A stretch of 35,827 bases of DNA from positions 1 to 35,827 of the forward strand of contig JADZBA010000354.1 in NCBI GenBank assembly GCA_020852355.1, in the 5' to 3' direction. This document shows positions 16,468-25,921 of the stretch, piece by piece (the first letter of the stretch is position 1; each line of letters opens with the position of its first letter). Source of the stretch: Alphaproteobacteria bacterium (lineage in GTDB: Bacteria; Pseudomonadota; Alphaproteobacteria; ATCC43930; Allostellaceae). The notes under the pieces were generated by a model. The model was not told the DNA's origin and made no database searches. It saw only the letters and a list, made by a program, of their open reading frames with translations. The translations under genes were made by a program, and so were the position numbers.

Positions 16468-17466
16468 CTACCGCGCCTCGCCGGCGAACCCGCGCTGCAG
16501 CTCGGCCAGGCGGGCCAGCGCCGCCGGCGGCAACGGGCCCTTGCCGACCGCGGCCAGCGCGTTGTCGAACTGCTCGGGCGTCGCCATGCCGACCAGGATG
16601 GTGCCCACGGCGGGGTGGGAGATCGCGAAGCGCGTCGCCGCCTCGGTGAGGCTCGCCGCGAAGCCGTCGCCGACCAGCGCCGCCAGCCGTCGCGCCCGCT
16701 CCACGTCCGCCGCGTAGGTCGCCGCCGAGCCGATCGGCGCCGGCGGCGCGCCCGCGATCGGGTGCCGGTCCAGCGATCCGGACAGGGCGCCGCCCGCCAG
16801 CACGCGGATGGCCACCACGCCGACGCCGGCCGCCTCGGTGCGGGCGAGGAGGCGGCCATAGTCCTGTCCCGGATAGCCCGGCGGCACCGCGTCGCCGGCC
16901 GACGGGTTCAGCATGTTGTAGACCACCTGCGCGCTGGCGAAGGCGCCGCTGTCGACGACGCGGTGCAGCGCCGCCGTTTCGCCGACCGCCGTCAGGCCGA
17001 GGAAGCGCAGCTTGCCCTGCCGGCGCAGCCCCTCGAAGGCGGGCACCACCTCGTCCAGGACCTGCCGCACCGCGAGCGTGTCGCCGCCGCCCGCCGCGGT
17101 CACCGCGTTGTGCAGATGCAGGATGTCGACCCGCTCCATCTGCAGCCGCCGCAGGCTGCCGTCGAGCGACGCCGCCACGGCGTCGGCGATGCGGCCGAAA
17201 TCGGCCGCCGGCAGGCGCACCTTGGTGCCGACGACGGCGTCGCGGGCACCGAGCGCCCGCAGGATGCGCCCGAGGTTACGCTCCGACGCACCGTCGCCGT
17301 ACTGCACGGCCGTGTCGAAGTAGTTGATTCCGGCGGCCAGCGCGGCCGCCACCGTGCGCTCCTGGTCGCCCGGCGCGCCGCGCACCATCAGGCCGCCGAC
17401 GGCGCCGCAGCCGAAGCCGAGGACGGAGAGCCGCATCCCCGTACGGCCGAACGCGCGCATCTCCAT
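16468..17466 (-). CDS. Aldo/keto reductase
   Basis: NADPH-dependent carbonyl reductase of the AKR superfamily (TIM barrel), 332 aa. The catalytic tetrad is present: D51 and Y56 (NYFDTAVQYGDGASE), K82 (VVGTKVRL) and H119 (DILHLHN). The C-terminal cofactor region (AISHPAVGTILVGMATPEQFDNAL) is also typical. The start ATG GAG ATG at 17464-17466 has a strong AAGGAGGG site upstream. The same frame is open into the broken tail-sheath gene, but that is a different gene. It converges on gfa with 31 bp between stops. Resembles L-fucose dehydrogenase/galactose-dehydrogenase-like AKRs; the substrate is not assignable. Confidence 0.92.
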   Translation of the reverse strand: MEMRAFGRTGMRLSVLGFGCGAVGGLMVRGAPGDQERTVAAALAAGINYFDTAVQYGDGASERNLGRILRALGARDAVVGTKVRLPAADFGRIADAVAASLDGSLRRLQMERVDILHLHNAVTAAGGGDTLAVRQVLDEVVPAFEGLRRQGKLRFLGLTAVGETAALHRVVDSGAFASAQVVYNMLNPSAGDAVPPGYPGQDYGRLLARTEAAGVGVVAIRVLAGGALSGSLDRHPIAGAPPAPIGSAATYAADVERARRLAALVGDGFAASLTEAATRFAISHPAVGTILVGMATPEQFDNALAAVGKGPLPPAALARLAELQRGFAGEAR

Positions 17467-17519
17467 CTCCCACCCTCCTTGCCGCCGGCGCACCGGCCCG
17501 ACCATGGACACCCGCCTCC

Positions 17520-17961
17520 TCATGCCGGATCGCGGCGCTGACGGATGGTGACGACGACGAACTCCGCCGGCTTGAGCGGCGCGAACCCGACGACGATGGT
17601 GAGGCCGCCGCCGTCCCCCTCGCATCGGACGAACCAGGCCTCGCGCGGGCTCCGCCCCTGGAAGGCGCCCCGCCGGAAGAGGTCCTGCATGAAGAGATCG
17701 ACGTCCTGCCGGACACGCGCCGCCGGGCTCGAACGCGGCCCAGCGCGTGCCGTGGCGGATGCTCTCCTCGATGAGCAGCGCGAGCCGCCGGACGGCCACG
17801 TACCTGTAGTCGTCGGCGAGCTCGTCGGCGATCACCTCGACCGGCCCCGGCGGTGTCCGCCCGACCAATGCCGCGACCGACGTCGGCACTCCCGCGATGG
17901 CGTGCGCACCGGTCGCGTTCTCCTCTATGTAGACGCCGGGATAGGTGATCTGGGCAGCCAT
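17520..17961 (-). pseudogene. Remnant of a contractile phage-tail/injection-system sheath gene
   Basis: The first ~43 residues, beginning MAAQITYPGVYIEENATGAH and running through VPTSVAALVGRTPPGP, are the conserved N-terminus of contractile tail sheath proteins. They run straight into DDYRYVAVRRLALLIEESI and GTRWAAFEP, which belong to the C-terminal domain about 300 residues later in intact sheaths. The frame then shifts at about 17717-17724 and continues as VRQDVDLFMQDLFRRGAF, REAWFVRCEGDGGG and VGFAPLKPAEFVVVTI up to a TGA at 17520-17522. So a large internal deletion plus a second small out-of-frame deletion destroyed the gene. No tube, baseplate or ATPase genes are nearby. It is the scar of a prophage or an extracellular contractile injection system. 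Confidence 0.8.
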
Positions 17962-18265
17962 GAAGACGAGGGTGAACAGAGGGACCGCCGATCATTATCA
18001 CCGGGACTGGTGCTCGACAACGCGGGCGGCCTGCGAACGTGGGGACAATCTACGCCATTTCATCGGAGTACCGGGACGCAGTGAGGCTGCCGGGTTTTCG
18101 GTGCGCGACGCCGGCGGTCCCGCGTCGAGCCCGATGCGCGAGCCCGGACGCCGGATCGAAACTTGCTTGTTGATCGGTCTTTCCCGCGGGTGCTGTGATG
18201 GCGGCACCATCGGCCCCTCGGGTCGCGGGGAACTGAGCCTCGGCAGAAGGCAGGAGAAGGGGATC
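17962..18265. other. Gene-free interval upstream of the Liv-type operon
   Basis: About 300 bp between the divergent sheath relic and the solute-binding gene. No credible ORF, tRNA or long hairpin is seen. A GAAACTTGCTTGTTGATCGG stretch (18158-18177) is locally AT-richer and could hold the operon promoter, but I see no clear -35/-10 pair. The last bases hold the ribosome site GGAGAAGGGG for the downstream gene. Confidence 0.4.
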
Positions 18266-19438
18266 ATGGCAGGGATCAGGATGTGGACGTTGGGTCTGTG
18301 CGCCGCGCTGGCGGCCGGGCCCGCCGCGCTGGCGCAGACGCCGGGGGTGACCGCCGACTCCATCAAGATCGGCAGCTTCGGCCCGATCACCGGCGCCAAC
18401 TACCTCTACGGCAAGCTCGCCATGAACGGCGTCGAGGTGGCCTTCGACGAGGTCAACAAGCAGGGCGGCATCCACGGCCGCAAGCTGACCCTGGTGCGCG
18501 AGGACGACCGCTGCGACCCCGCCACCGCCATCGCCGCGGTGAAGAAGCTGATCTTCCAGGAGCAGGTCTTCGCGATCAGCGGCGGCGGCTGCTCCAACTC
18601 CGCCGTGGCCGCGCGCGACGAGGTCGAGCGCGCCGCCGTGCCGTGGGTGGTCTTCGCCGCGGTGCATGACGGCATCACCACGCCGCCGGCGCCGACCATC
18701 TTCTCGACCGCCCTGACCTCCTCGATCGAGAGCGCGGCGCAGGTCGAGTTCGCGGTCTCGCAGGGCGCCAAGCGCATCGCCATCCTGTCGATGCGCGATT
18801 CCTGGGGCCGCGCCCGCTACGCACCACTGATGGAGGCCTTCAAGAAGAAGGGCATCACCCCGGTCGCCGACGAGGAGATCTCGCCCGACGCCAACGACGC
18901 GACGCCGCAGGTGCTGCGCCTGCGCCAGGCCAATCCCGACGCCGTCATCCTGGTCGTCTACCCGAAGCCGGCCGCCATCTTCCTGCGCGACGCCACCAAG
19001 TTCGCCTTCAAGCCGCTGACCATCGGCCAGTCGGCGATCGCCGATCCCGCCGCCTTCGAGGAGCAGGTGGCGCTGCCCGGCGCCACCTCCAACTTCGTCA
19101 CCATCTCGCAGGTGCGCTTCTCGCCGAGCGACCCGGAGATGGAGAAGTGGCGCACGGCCATCGAGGCGAAGTTCCCGGGCGACCGGCTGTCGGTCTTCAA
19201 CATGTTCGGCATCGGCAGCGCCCAGGCGCTGATGGCGGCGCTGCGCGCCGCCGGGCCCGACCTGACGCGCGAGAAGTTCGTGGCGGCGATGGCCGGCCTG
19301 AAGGACGTCAAGACCGACACCTACGGCGGCCTGATCACCTGCTCGACGACCGACCATCGCTGCAACAAGGCGCCGGCCTGGCTGAAGAAGGAGCCAGGCG
19401 GCCCGGTGAAGCTGGTCGCGGTGACGCCGGTCGAGTGA
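18266..19438 (+). CDS. Branched-chain amino acid-type ABC transporter solute-binding protein
   Basis: Periplasmic LivJ/LivK-like (family 4) binding protein, 390 aa. Signal peptide MAGIRMWTLGLCAALAAGPAALA, cleaved before QTPGVT. The mature N-terminus GVTADSIKIGSFGPITGANYLYGKLAMNGVEVAFDEVNKQGGIHGRKLTLVREDDRCDP is diagnostic of the family, and the two-lobe pattern continues to VEKWR-like and YGGLITCS segments. The ATG at 18266 follows GGAGAAGGGG. It is the first gene of a full importer (LivH, LivM, LivG, LivF follow). Such proteins take up branched-chain amino acids but also urea, amides and aromatic acids. The convergent Hyu/molybdoenzyme operon suggests a nitrogen heterocycle or amide; that is inference. 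Confidence 0.93.
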   Translation: MAGIRMWTLGLCAALAAGPAALAQTPGVTADSIKIGSFGPITGANYLYGKLAMNGVEVAFDEVNKQGGIHGRKLTLVREDDRCDPATAIAAVKKLIFQEQVFAISGGGCSNSAVAARDEVERAAVPWVVFAAVHDGITTPPAPTIFSTALTSSIESAAQVEFAVSQGAKRIAILSMRDSWGRARYAPLMEAFKKKGITPVADEEISPDANDATPQVLRLRQANPDAVILVVYPKPAAIFLRDATKFAFKPLTIGQSAIADPAAFEEQVALPGATSNFVTISQVRFSPSDPEMEKWRTAIEAKFPGDRLSVFNMFGIGSAQALMAALRAAGPDLTREKFVAAMAGLKDVKTDTYGGLITCSTTDHRCNKAPAWLKKEPGGPVKLVAVTPVE

Positions 19439-19460
19439 GGCCCCGCGCCGGCGTACCGCC

Positions 19461-20336
19461 GTGCTCGGCTATCTGGTCCTGAGCGGAATCACGACGGGGG
19501 CGCTCTACGCCCTCGTCGCGCTCGGCGTGGTCATCGTCTTCAAGGCGACGGGGACGGTGAACTTCGCCCATGGCGACCTGTTCATGATCGGCGGCTTCCT
19601 CGCCTTCACCTTCCATGTCCTCATGGGGCTGCCCTACCTGGTCGCCCTCGCCCTGGCGGTGGCGGCGGGCTTCGGCATCGGCATCCTCACCGACCGCATC
19701 GCCTTCCGCCCGCTGATGAGGGCCAATCTCGTCAGCCTGGTGCTCGCCACCGTCGGCTTCTCGTTCATCCTGAAGGGCATCGCGCGGAGCGTCTGGGGCG
19801 GCAAGGCGGACCTCTTCGCCTTCCCGCCGCTGATCAGCCCCGACCCGATCTTCCTCGGCCCCCTCATCATCATCCCGCAGCAACTCGTTGCGATCGGCGG
19901 GGCGGCGCTGGTGATGGGCGCCTTCGCCGCCTTCTTCCGCCTCACCCGCATCGGCAAGATGATGCAGGCGACGGCCGACAACCCGAAGGCGGCGACCCTG
20001 GTCGGCATCCGCACCGACCGCGTCTACATGTACGCCTTCGGCGTCGGCGCGGCGGTCGCCGCCTCGGCCGCCGTGCTGATGGCGCCCCTGACGCTGCTCT
20101 ATCCCGACATCGGGTTCGTGCTCTTCATCAAGGGCTTCGCCGCGGCCGTCCTGGGCGGGCTCTCCAGCCTGCCGGGCGCCGTCGTCGGCGGTCTCGTCGT
20201 CGGTGTCGTCGAGGCGCTGGCGGGCGGCTACATCAACTCGAGCTTCCTCGAGGTCTCGGCCTTCGTCGTCATCATGGTGGTGCTGGTGCTGCGCCCGACC
20301 GGCCTGTTCGGCGCGACCGCGGTCCGTCGGGTGTGA
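19461..20336 (+). CDS. livH: Branched-chain amino acid-type ABC transporter permease LivH
   Basis: Inner-membrane permease, 291 aa, about eight hydrophobic helices. LivH marks: LSGITTGALYALVALGVVIVFKATGTVNFAHGDLFMIGGFLAF at the N-terminus, TRIGKMMQATADNPKAATLVGI in the cytoplasmic coupling loop (residues about 158-180) and GFAAAVLGGLSSLPGAVVGGLVVGVVE near the C-terminus. GTG start at 19461, 22 bp after the binding-protein stop, with no clear Shine-Dalgarno, so it probably depends on coupling. Its stop overlaps the start of livM. Confidence 0.94.
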   Translation: MLGYLVLSGITTGALYALVALGVVIVFKATGTVNFAHGDLFMIGGFLAFTFHVLMGLPYLVALALAVAAGFGIGILTDRIAFRPLMRANLVSLVLATVGFSFILKGIARSVWGGKADLFAFPPLISPDPIFLGPLIIIPQQLVAIGGAALVMGAFAAFFRLTRIGKMMQATADNPKAATLVGIRTDRVYMYAFGVGAAVAASAAVLMAPLTLLYPDIGFVLFIKGFAAAVLGGLSSLPGAVVGGLVVGVVEALAGGYINSSFLEVSAFVVIMVVLVLRPTGLFGATAVRRV

Positions 20337-21331
20337 TGTCCAGGCTGCTCGGACGGCGCACCCTGCTGGCCCTGGGCGTCGCCGCGCTGGCGGCGGTGCC
20401 GACCTTCGCCAACCCCTACGTCGTCTTCGTCGGCAACCAGCTCATGCTCTACGTCATCCTGGCGGTCGGGCTGAACATCCTGGTCGGCTATGCCGGGCAG
20501 CTCGCCTTCGCCAACGCCGCGATGTTCGGCATCGGCGCCTACGGCACCGGGCTGCTGCAGGTGCATTTCGGCGTGCCCTACTATGCGGCGGCACCGGCGG
20601 GCGCGCTGCTGGCAATGCTGATCGGGCTGGCCATGGCCTGGCCGGCGCTGCGCCTCTCCGGCCTCTACCTGGCGCTCGCCACGCTCGCCTTCGCGCAGTT
20701 CACGCTCTGGGTGTTCCTGCACTGGGAATCGGTCACCTTCGGGGCCGGCGGCTTCAAGGTGCCGCCGCCCTCCTTCGCGCCGCTGCCGCTGCCGTCCAAC
20801 CTCGGCATCTACTATCTCTCGCTGCTGGCCATGGCGGCGCTGGTGGCGATCGCCTGGAACGTCGTGCGCTCGCGCATCGGCCGCGCCTTCGTCGCCATCC
20901 GCGACGGCGAGGTCGCCGCCCAGGCGCTCGGCATCGACCTGTTCCGCTACAAGGCGATCGCCTTCGGCATGAGCGGGCTCTATGCCGGCATCGCCGGCGC
21001 GCTGCACTCCGCCCTCCTCAACTATGTCTCGCCGGAGGGCTTCGACCTGTTCCAGATGGTGCTGCACAAGGCGATGATCGTGGTCGGCGGCCTCGGCTCC
21101 CTGGCCGGCTCGGTGGTCGGAGCGACGACGCTGACCCTCATCCTTGAGGCGCTGCGCGAGTTCAAGAGCACGCAGGAGATCGCCTTCGGCGCGCTGCTGC
21201 TGGTCTTCGTCATCTTCATGCCCGACGGCATCGTCGCCGCCCTGAAGCAGCGCCTCCAGGGCTGGGAGGAGCCCTTGCGCCGGGTGCGCGGACGCCCGGG
21301 CGCGGCGGCCGGGGCCGAGGCGCGCCCGTGA
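20336..21331 (+). CDS. livM: Branched-chain amino acid-type ABC transporter permease LivM
   Basis: Second permease of the importer, 331 aa from the ATG at 20336 (TGATG overlap with livH); the GTG three bases earlier is an equal alternative. Family blocks: YVILAVGLNILVGYAGQLAFANAAMFGIGAYGTGLL (residues about 40-75), RIGRAFVAIRDGEVAAQALGIDLFRYKAIAFGMSG (coupling loop, about 180-215) and HKAMIVVGGLGSLAGSVVGA. The basic tail (VRGRPGAAAGAEARP) is not fused to an ATPase, unlike in some homologues. Its stop overlaps the livG start by 4 bp. Confidence 0.94.
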   Translation: MSRLLGRRTLLALGVAALAAVPTFANPYVVFVGNQLMLYVILAVGLNILVGYAGQLAFANAAMFGIGAYGTGLLQVHFGVPYYAAAPAGALLAMLIGLAMAWPALRLSGLYLALATLAFAQFTLWVFLHWESVTFGAGGFKVPPPSFAPLPLPSNLGIYYLSLLAMAALVAIAWNVVRSRIGRAFVAIRDGEVAAQALGIDLFRYKAIAFGMSGLYAGIAGALHSALLNYVSPEGFDLFQMVLHKAMIVVGGLGSLAGSVVGATTLTLILEALREFKSTQEIAFGALLLVFVIFMPDGIVAALKQRLQGWEEPLRRVRGRPGAAAGAEARP

Positions 21332-22090
21332 CCATGCTGGAGGCGCGCGGCCTGGGAATCGGGTTCGGCGGCGTCAGGGCGCTGGACGACGTCTCCTTCG
21401 CGGTCCGCGAGGGCGAGATCCGCGGCATCATCGGCCCGAACGGGGCCGGCAAGACGACGCTGCTGAACGTGATCTGCGGCCTGGTGCGGCCCGACGCCGG
21501 CGAGGTCCTGCTGGCGGGCGAACCGATCACCGGCCTCAAGCCCAACGTCATCGCCGGGCGCGGCCTGGGGCGCACCTTCCAGACCTCGCAGCTCTTCCGC
21601 GGCATGACGGTGCTGGAGAACCTGATGACCGGCCTGCACGGCGAGACCCGCGCCGGCCTCTTCGCCGCCGCCTTCGGCGGCCGCGCCATGCTGGCCGAGG
21701 AAGAGCGGGCCCGCGAGAAGGCGTGGAAGGCGCTGGAGTTCGTCGGCATGGAGCGGTTCTGGGATCGCCCGGCGCAGGCCCTCTCCTTCGGGCAGCAGCG
21801 CGTCGTGGAGATCGCCCGCACGCTCATCAGCGAGCCCAAGGTGGTGCTGCTCGACGAGCCGGCCGTCGGCCTGTCGCTCAACCGCCTCGCCGAGCTCGAC
21901 CGCCTGCTGCGCCGCATCCGCGACGAGCGCGGCGTCACCCTGGTGATGATCGAGCACGTCATCCGCCTGGTGATGGGTGTGTGCGACCGCGTCACCGTGC
22001 TCCAGGGCGGCGTCGTCATCGCCGAGGGCACGCCCGACGCGGTCATCGAGGACGCGCGGGTGATCGAGGCCTATCTCGGACGCCGGGTCG

Positions 22091-22113
<23 letters not shown>
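21328..22113 (+). CDS. livG: Branched-chain amino acid-type ABC transporter ATP-binding protein LivG
   Basis: Cytosolic ATPase, 261 aa. Walker A GPNGAGKTT (residues about 37-45), a Q-loop within GRTFQTSQLF, signature LSFGQQRVVEIARTL, Walker B VVLLDEPAVGLS and switch histidine in IEHVI. The long insertion after the Q-loop (GLFAAAFGGRAMLAEEERARE) is typical of LivG rather than LivF. GTG start overlapping the livM stop (GTGA); an ATG follows two codons later. Its 3' end overlaps livF by 23 bp. Confidence 0.94.
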
Positions 22114-22795
<682 letters not shown>

Positions 22796-22823
22796 GGGAC
22801 AGAACCGGCCGTGCCGCCTCGCC

Positions 22824-22851
22824 CCCTCTCCGCCCATTGGGGCGGAGAGGG
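22824..22851. terminator. Perfect 12-bp hairpin downstream of livF, probable terminator/dispersed repeat
   Basis: CCCTCTCCGCCC (22824-22835), loop ATTG, GGGCGGAGAGGG (22840-22851): a perfect 12-bp stem 29 bp after the livF stop. There is no T-tract, so factor-independent termination would rely on the stem alone. It is the first of three nested or serial hairpins between two converging operons. Confidence 0.6.
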
Positions 22852-22855
22852 TCGG

Positions 22856-22963
22856 GGTGAGGTGGGAATTCGCCGGCGGTCGCCATCGGGCGCCCGCCCA
22901 CCTCACCCTCCCATCGCTGCTCGATGGGCCCCTCCCTCTCCGCCCTGAAGGGCAGGAGAGGGG
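22856..22963. repeat. Hairpin-rich intergenic repeat between converging operons
   Basis: GGTGAGGTGGG (22856-22866) pairs with CCCACCTCACC (22897-22907) around a 30-base loop. A second hairpin pairs CCCTCTCCGCCCT (22934-22946) with AGGGCAGGAGAGGG (about 22949-22962). Together with 22824-22851 this forms a mosaic of related palindromes, as in dispersed alphaproteobacterial intergenic repeats. It lies 11 bp before the stop of the leftward molybdoenzyme gene, so it may terminate both operons. Confidence 0.55.
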
Positions 22964-22973
22964 AAAGCTCTCG

Positions 22974-25049
22974 TCACTCCTCGATCGCCGCCGCCCGCAC
23001 CCACACCGCGGTGTCGTGGAACGCCACGCCGCCCGCCGGCGGCACCGGGTCGGCGCCGACGAGCTGATTGATGCCGAAGCCCTCGGGGAAGGCGGCGTTG
23101 GGCCAGATGCCCTCGACCACCACGGTGCCCGGCCGCAGGCCGGCGAAGCGGCGGACCTCCAGGGTCGCCGCGCCACGGCGGTTGCCGAGCGTGGCCGCGG
23201 CGCCGTCGGCGAGCCCCAGCGCGTCGGCGTCGTCGGGATGCATCAGGGCGGTCGGCCGGCCCGCGCGGCCGCGGCTGGCCGGCGTCTCGGTGAAGCTCGA
23301 ATTGAGGAAGCTGCGCGCCGGCGGCGTCACCAGACGGAACGGATGCTCCGGGCTCGCGGCCTCGATCAGCATCGCCTGGTCCGGCAGGGACGGCATCAGC
23401 GCGTGGGCAGGACCGAGAGCCGACCAGTCCGGCCGGAAGCGGAAGCGGCCGTCGGGCTGCGGGAAGCCGTCGAGGAAATGCGCGCGCTCGAAGGGCAGCG
23501 CCATGTCGACCCAGCCCTGCGCCGCGGCCGCCTCGAAGCCGCCGAGGCCCGAGCCCCGCAGCGAATGGTCGATCAACTCGCGCGCCGTCATCGCGAAGCC
23601 CGGATGGTCGGCGCCCAGCCGCTGCGCCAGGGCCTGGGTCACCGCGTGGTTGGGGCGCGCCTCGCCGCAGGGCTCGATCACCTGCGGGCCGATCGTCAGA
23701 TGGGTCTGGCCGTAGGCGAGGTACATGTCGTCGGCTTCGAGGAAGGTGGTGGCCGGCAGCACGACGTCGGCCAGCTTCGCGGTCGGCGTCGGGAACTGCT
23801 CGTGCACGCAGACGAACAGGTCATCGCGCATGAGGCCGCGGCGCACCGTGCGGCTGTCCGGGGCGACGCTGGCGGAGTTGGCGTTCTGGATGATCATCGC
23901 CGTCACCGGCGGACCGCCGAGCAGCGCTTCCTCCTCGCCGCACAGGACCGCGCCGATGCGCGACTGGTCGAGCGCCCGCACGTCGGGGCGGAAGCGGTCG
24001 CTGCCCTGGGCCACCGCGAGGTCCAGCCGCTCGCTCCACCAGTTGATGAAGAAGGCGCCGCCGCCGCGGTGCTGCCACGCCCCGGTGACCGCCGGCAGGC
24101 AGGAGACGGCGTGCATCGCCGCGCTGCCGTTGCGCGAGCGGGTGAAGCCGAAGCCCAGGCGCAGGAAGCTGCGCGGCGTCGTGCCGTAGAGCCGGGCGAG
24201 CGCCACGATCTCCGCCTCGGGGACGCCGGTGACGGCCGACGCCCAGGCCGGCGTCCGGGTCGCGATATGGGCGGCGACGCCGTCGTCGAAATCGGTGTGG
24301 CGGGCGAGGTAGTCGCGGTCGGCCAGGTCCTCGGCCAGCATGACGTTCATCATCGCGACGGCCAGCGCCGCGTCGGTGCCGGGCCGCACGATGACGGCCA
24401 CGTCCGCCTGCTCGACGGTCGGCGTGCGATAGCAGTCGACCACCACCAGCTTCGCCCCGCGCTCCTTGCGGGCGCGGGTGATGTGGGCCATCGCGTTGAC
24501 CTGGGTCGAGACGGGATTGCCGCCCCACATGACGACGAGGTCGGATTCCGCCATCTCGCGCGGATCGACGCCGCGCAGCGCGCCGACGCCGGCCCGCCAG
24601 CCCATCTCGGCCGGCATCATGCAGATGGTCGAGCGCTGGCGCGAATAGCCCATGACGTTGCGCAGCCGCTCCAGCCCGTAGCGGCCGATGAGGCCCATGG
24701 TGCCGCCGGAATGGTAGGGCCACACCGCCTCGGGGCCGTGGCGCCGGGCGGAGCGGATGAAGGCGTCGGCGACGAGGTCGAGCGCGTCGTCCCAGCCGAT
24801 CGGTTCGAACCGCCCCTCGCCCTTGGCGCCGACGCGGCGCAGCGGCCGGGTGAGGCGATCGGGATGGTGCACGCGCTCGGCGTAGCGCGCGACCTTGGCG
24901 CAGACGACGCCCGCCGTGTAGCCGTTGTCCTCGGCCCCGCGGATGCGGCCGATGCGCGAGGGCGACAGGCGCTCGACGACGAGCGCGCAGCCGCTCGGGC
25001 AGTCGTGCGGGCAGGCGGAGCGCAGGCGCAGGATACCTTCGTCGGGCAT
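22974..25049 (-). CDS. Molybdopterin-dependent oxidoreductase with N-terminal [4Fe-4S] site (DMSO reductase family)
   Basis: Catalytic subunit of 691 aa. The N-terminal iron-sulfur motif is ACPHDCPSGC (cysteines near residues 13, 17 and 21) with the fourth cysteine in GVVCAKVARY. Then come the family domains: LTRPLRRVGAKGEGRFEPIGWDDALDLVA, the molybdopterin-guanine-dinucleotide-binding core with WGGNPVSTQ and VVVDCYRTPT, ADVVLPATTFLEADDMY, and the C-terminal beta-barrel (LMHPDDADALGL, NQLVGAD). No twin-arginine signal, so cytoplasmic. No ferredoxin-like, FAD or membrane-anchor subunit is encoded nearby, so its electron partner is unknown. Last gene of the operon, ATG 7 bp after the SDR stop (AGGTG site). 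The substrate is not predictable. Confidence 0.9.
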   Translation of the reverse strand: MPDEGILRLRSACPHDCPSGCALVVERLSPSRIGRIRGAEDNGYTAGVVCAKVARYAERVHHPDRLTRPLRRVGAKGEGRFEPIGWDDALDLVADAFIRSARRHGPEAVWPYHSGGTMGLIGRYGLERLRNVMGYSRQRSTICMMPAEMGWRAGVGALRGVDPREMAESDLVVMWGGNPVSTQVNAMAHITRARKERGAKLVVVDCYRTPTVEQADVAVIVRPGTDAALAVAMMNVMLAEDLADRDYLARHTDFDDGVAAHIATRTPAWASAVTGVPEAEIVALARLYGTTPRSFLRLGFGFTRSRNGSAAMHAVSCLPAVTGAWQHRGGGAFFINWWSERLDLAVAQGSDRFRPDVRALDQSRIGAVLCGEEEALLGGPPVTAMIIQNANSASVAPDSRTVRRGLMRDDLFVCVHEQFPTPTAKLADVVLPATTFLEADDMYLAYGQTHLTIGPQVIEPCGEARPNHAVTQALAQRLGADHPGFAMTARELIDHSLRGSGLGGFEAAAAQGWVDMALPFERAHFLDGFPQPDGRFRFRPDWSALGPAHALMPSLPDQAMLIEAASPEHPFRLVTPPARSFLNSSFTETPASRGRAGRPTALMHPDDADALGLADGAAATLGNRRGAATLEVRRFAGLRPGTVVVEGIWPNAAFPEGFGINQLVGADPVPPAGGVAFHDTAVWVRAAAIEE

Positions 25050-25056
25050 GGGGCAC

Positions 25057-25833
25057 CTATCCGATCACGTAGCCGCCGTCGGCGATCACCGTCTCGCCGG
25101 TGACGTAGGATGCCGCATCCGACGCCAGGAACACCACCAGCTTGGCGACTTCCTCCGCACTGCCCCAGCGGCCGAGCGGCACGCGGTCGAGCCCGCGGTC
25201 GCCGCTCGGCCCGGCGACGACATGCCGGGTCATGCGGGTGATGGAGCGGCCCGGCGCCACGCATACCGCGCGCACGCCGTGCGGCCCCCATTCGACGGCG
25301 GCCGCCCGGGTGTACTGGGCGATCGCCGCCTTGGCCGCGGCGTAGATGCCCCTGCCCTCGCCGCCGCAGAAGGCGGTCTGCGAGCCGATGTTGACGACCA
25401 CGCCCCGGCCGCGCGCGACCATGCCGCGCGCCAGGAGCGGCGTCAGCACCATGACGCCGACGAGGTCGACGTCGATCAGCCCGCGGATCTCCGCCGCCGA
25501 GGTCTCCAGCAGCGGCTTGGTCAGCAGCCGGCCGGCATTGTTGACCAGCACGTCGACATCGCCCGCCGCCGCCGCCAGCCGCTCGACCGAGGCGACGTCG
25601 GCCTGGTCGTAGACGATGGCCGTCGCCCGTGGGCCGATCGCTGCCGCCTTCGCCGTCACGGCGTCCGCCTCCTGGTCGGCCAGGACCAGCGTCGCGCCAT
25701 GCGCGGCGAACAGGTCGGCGATCGCCGCCCCGAACCCGTTCGCCGCCCCGGTCACCAGCACGCGGCGGCCGGCGAAGTCGAGGTCGGCGGTGAGCGGGCT
25801 CACGCGCGGCGGCGGTGCGAGGGCCGTGGTCAT
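25057..25833 (-). CDS. SDR-family NAD(P)-dependent oxidoreductase
   Basis: Classical short-chain dehydrogenase/reductase, 258 aa, with an intact active site: TGAANGFG (residues 28-35), NNAG (98-101), S151 and YxxxK (Y164, K168). D52 at the end of beta-2 (LVLADQE) points to NAD rather than NADP. The helix-4 asparagine is D123, a common variant. An N-terminal Ala/Pro-rich leader of about 20 residues precedes the fold. The ATG at 25831-25833 has only a weak ribosome site. It lies 88 bp downstream of the epimerase gene, with a degenerate hairpin between, and 7 bp before the molybdoenzyme gene. Probably oxidises a hydroxyl intermediate in the pathway of this operon. Confidence 0.9.
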   Translation of the reverse strand: MTTALAPPPRVSPLTADLDFAGRRVLVTGAANGFGAAIADLFAAHGATLVLADQEADAVTAKAAAIGPRATAIVYDQADVASVERLAAAAGDVDVLVNNAGRLLTKPLLETSAAEIRGLIDVDLVGVMVLTPLLARGMVARGRGVVVNIGSQTAFCGGEGRGIYAAAKAAIAQYTRAAAVEWGPHGVRAVCVAPGRSITRMTRHVVAGPSGDRGLDRVPLGRWGSAEEVAKLVVFLASDAASYVTGETVIADGGYVIG

Positions 25834-25883
25834 TGCGGGCGAGCGTCGGCGTCGGGCCGCAGGGTTGTCAAGTTGGGGGCGCG

Positions 25884-25912
25884 CCCTCTTCCGCCCCGAT
25901 GGCGCGGAGAGG
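25884..25912. repeat. Degenerate copy of the CCCTCTCCGCCC hairpin repeat
   Basis: CCCTCTTCCGCCCCGATG followed by GCGCGGAGAGG forms an imperfect stem and matches the hairpin at 22824-22851 with a few changes. It lies inside the operon, between the epimerase and SDR genes, where it may act as an attenuator or mRNA-processing site; that is inference. Confidence 0.45.
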
Positions 25913-25921
25913 ACGAAGGAT

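Noticed and set aside
18001-18265. Riboswitch or sRNA upstream of the Liv-type operon
   Set aside because: No recognisable aptamer or stable conserved hairpin could be drawn; only ordinary GC-rich sequence.
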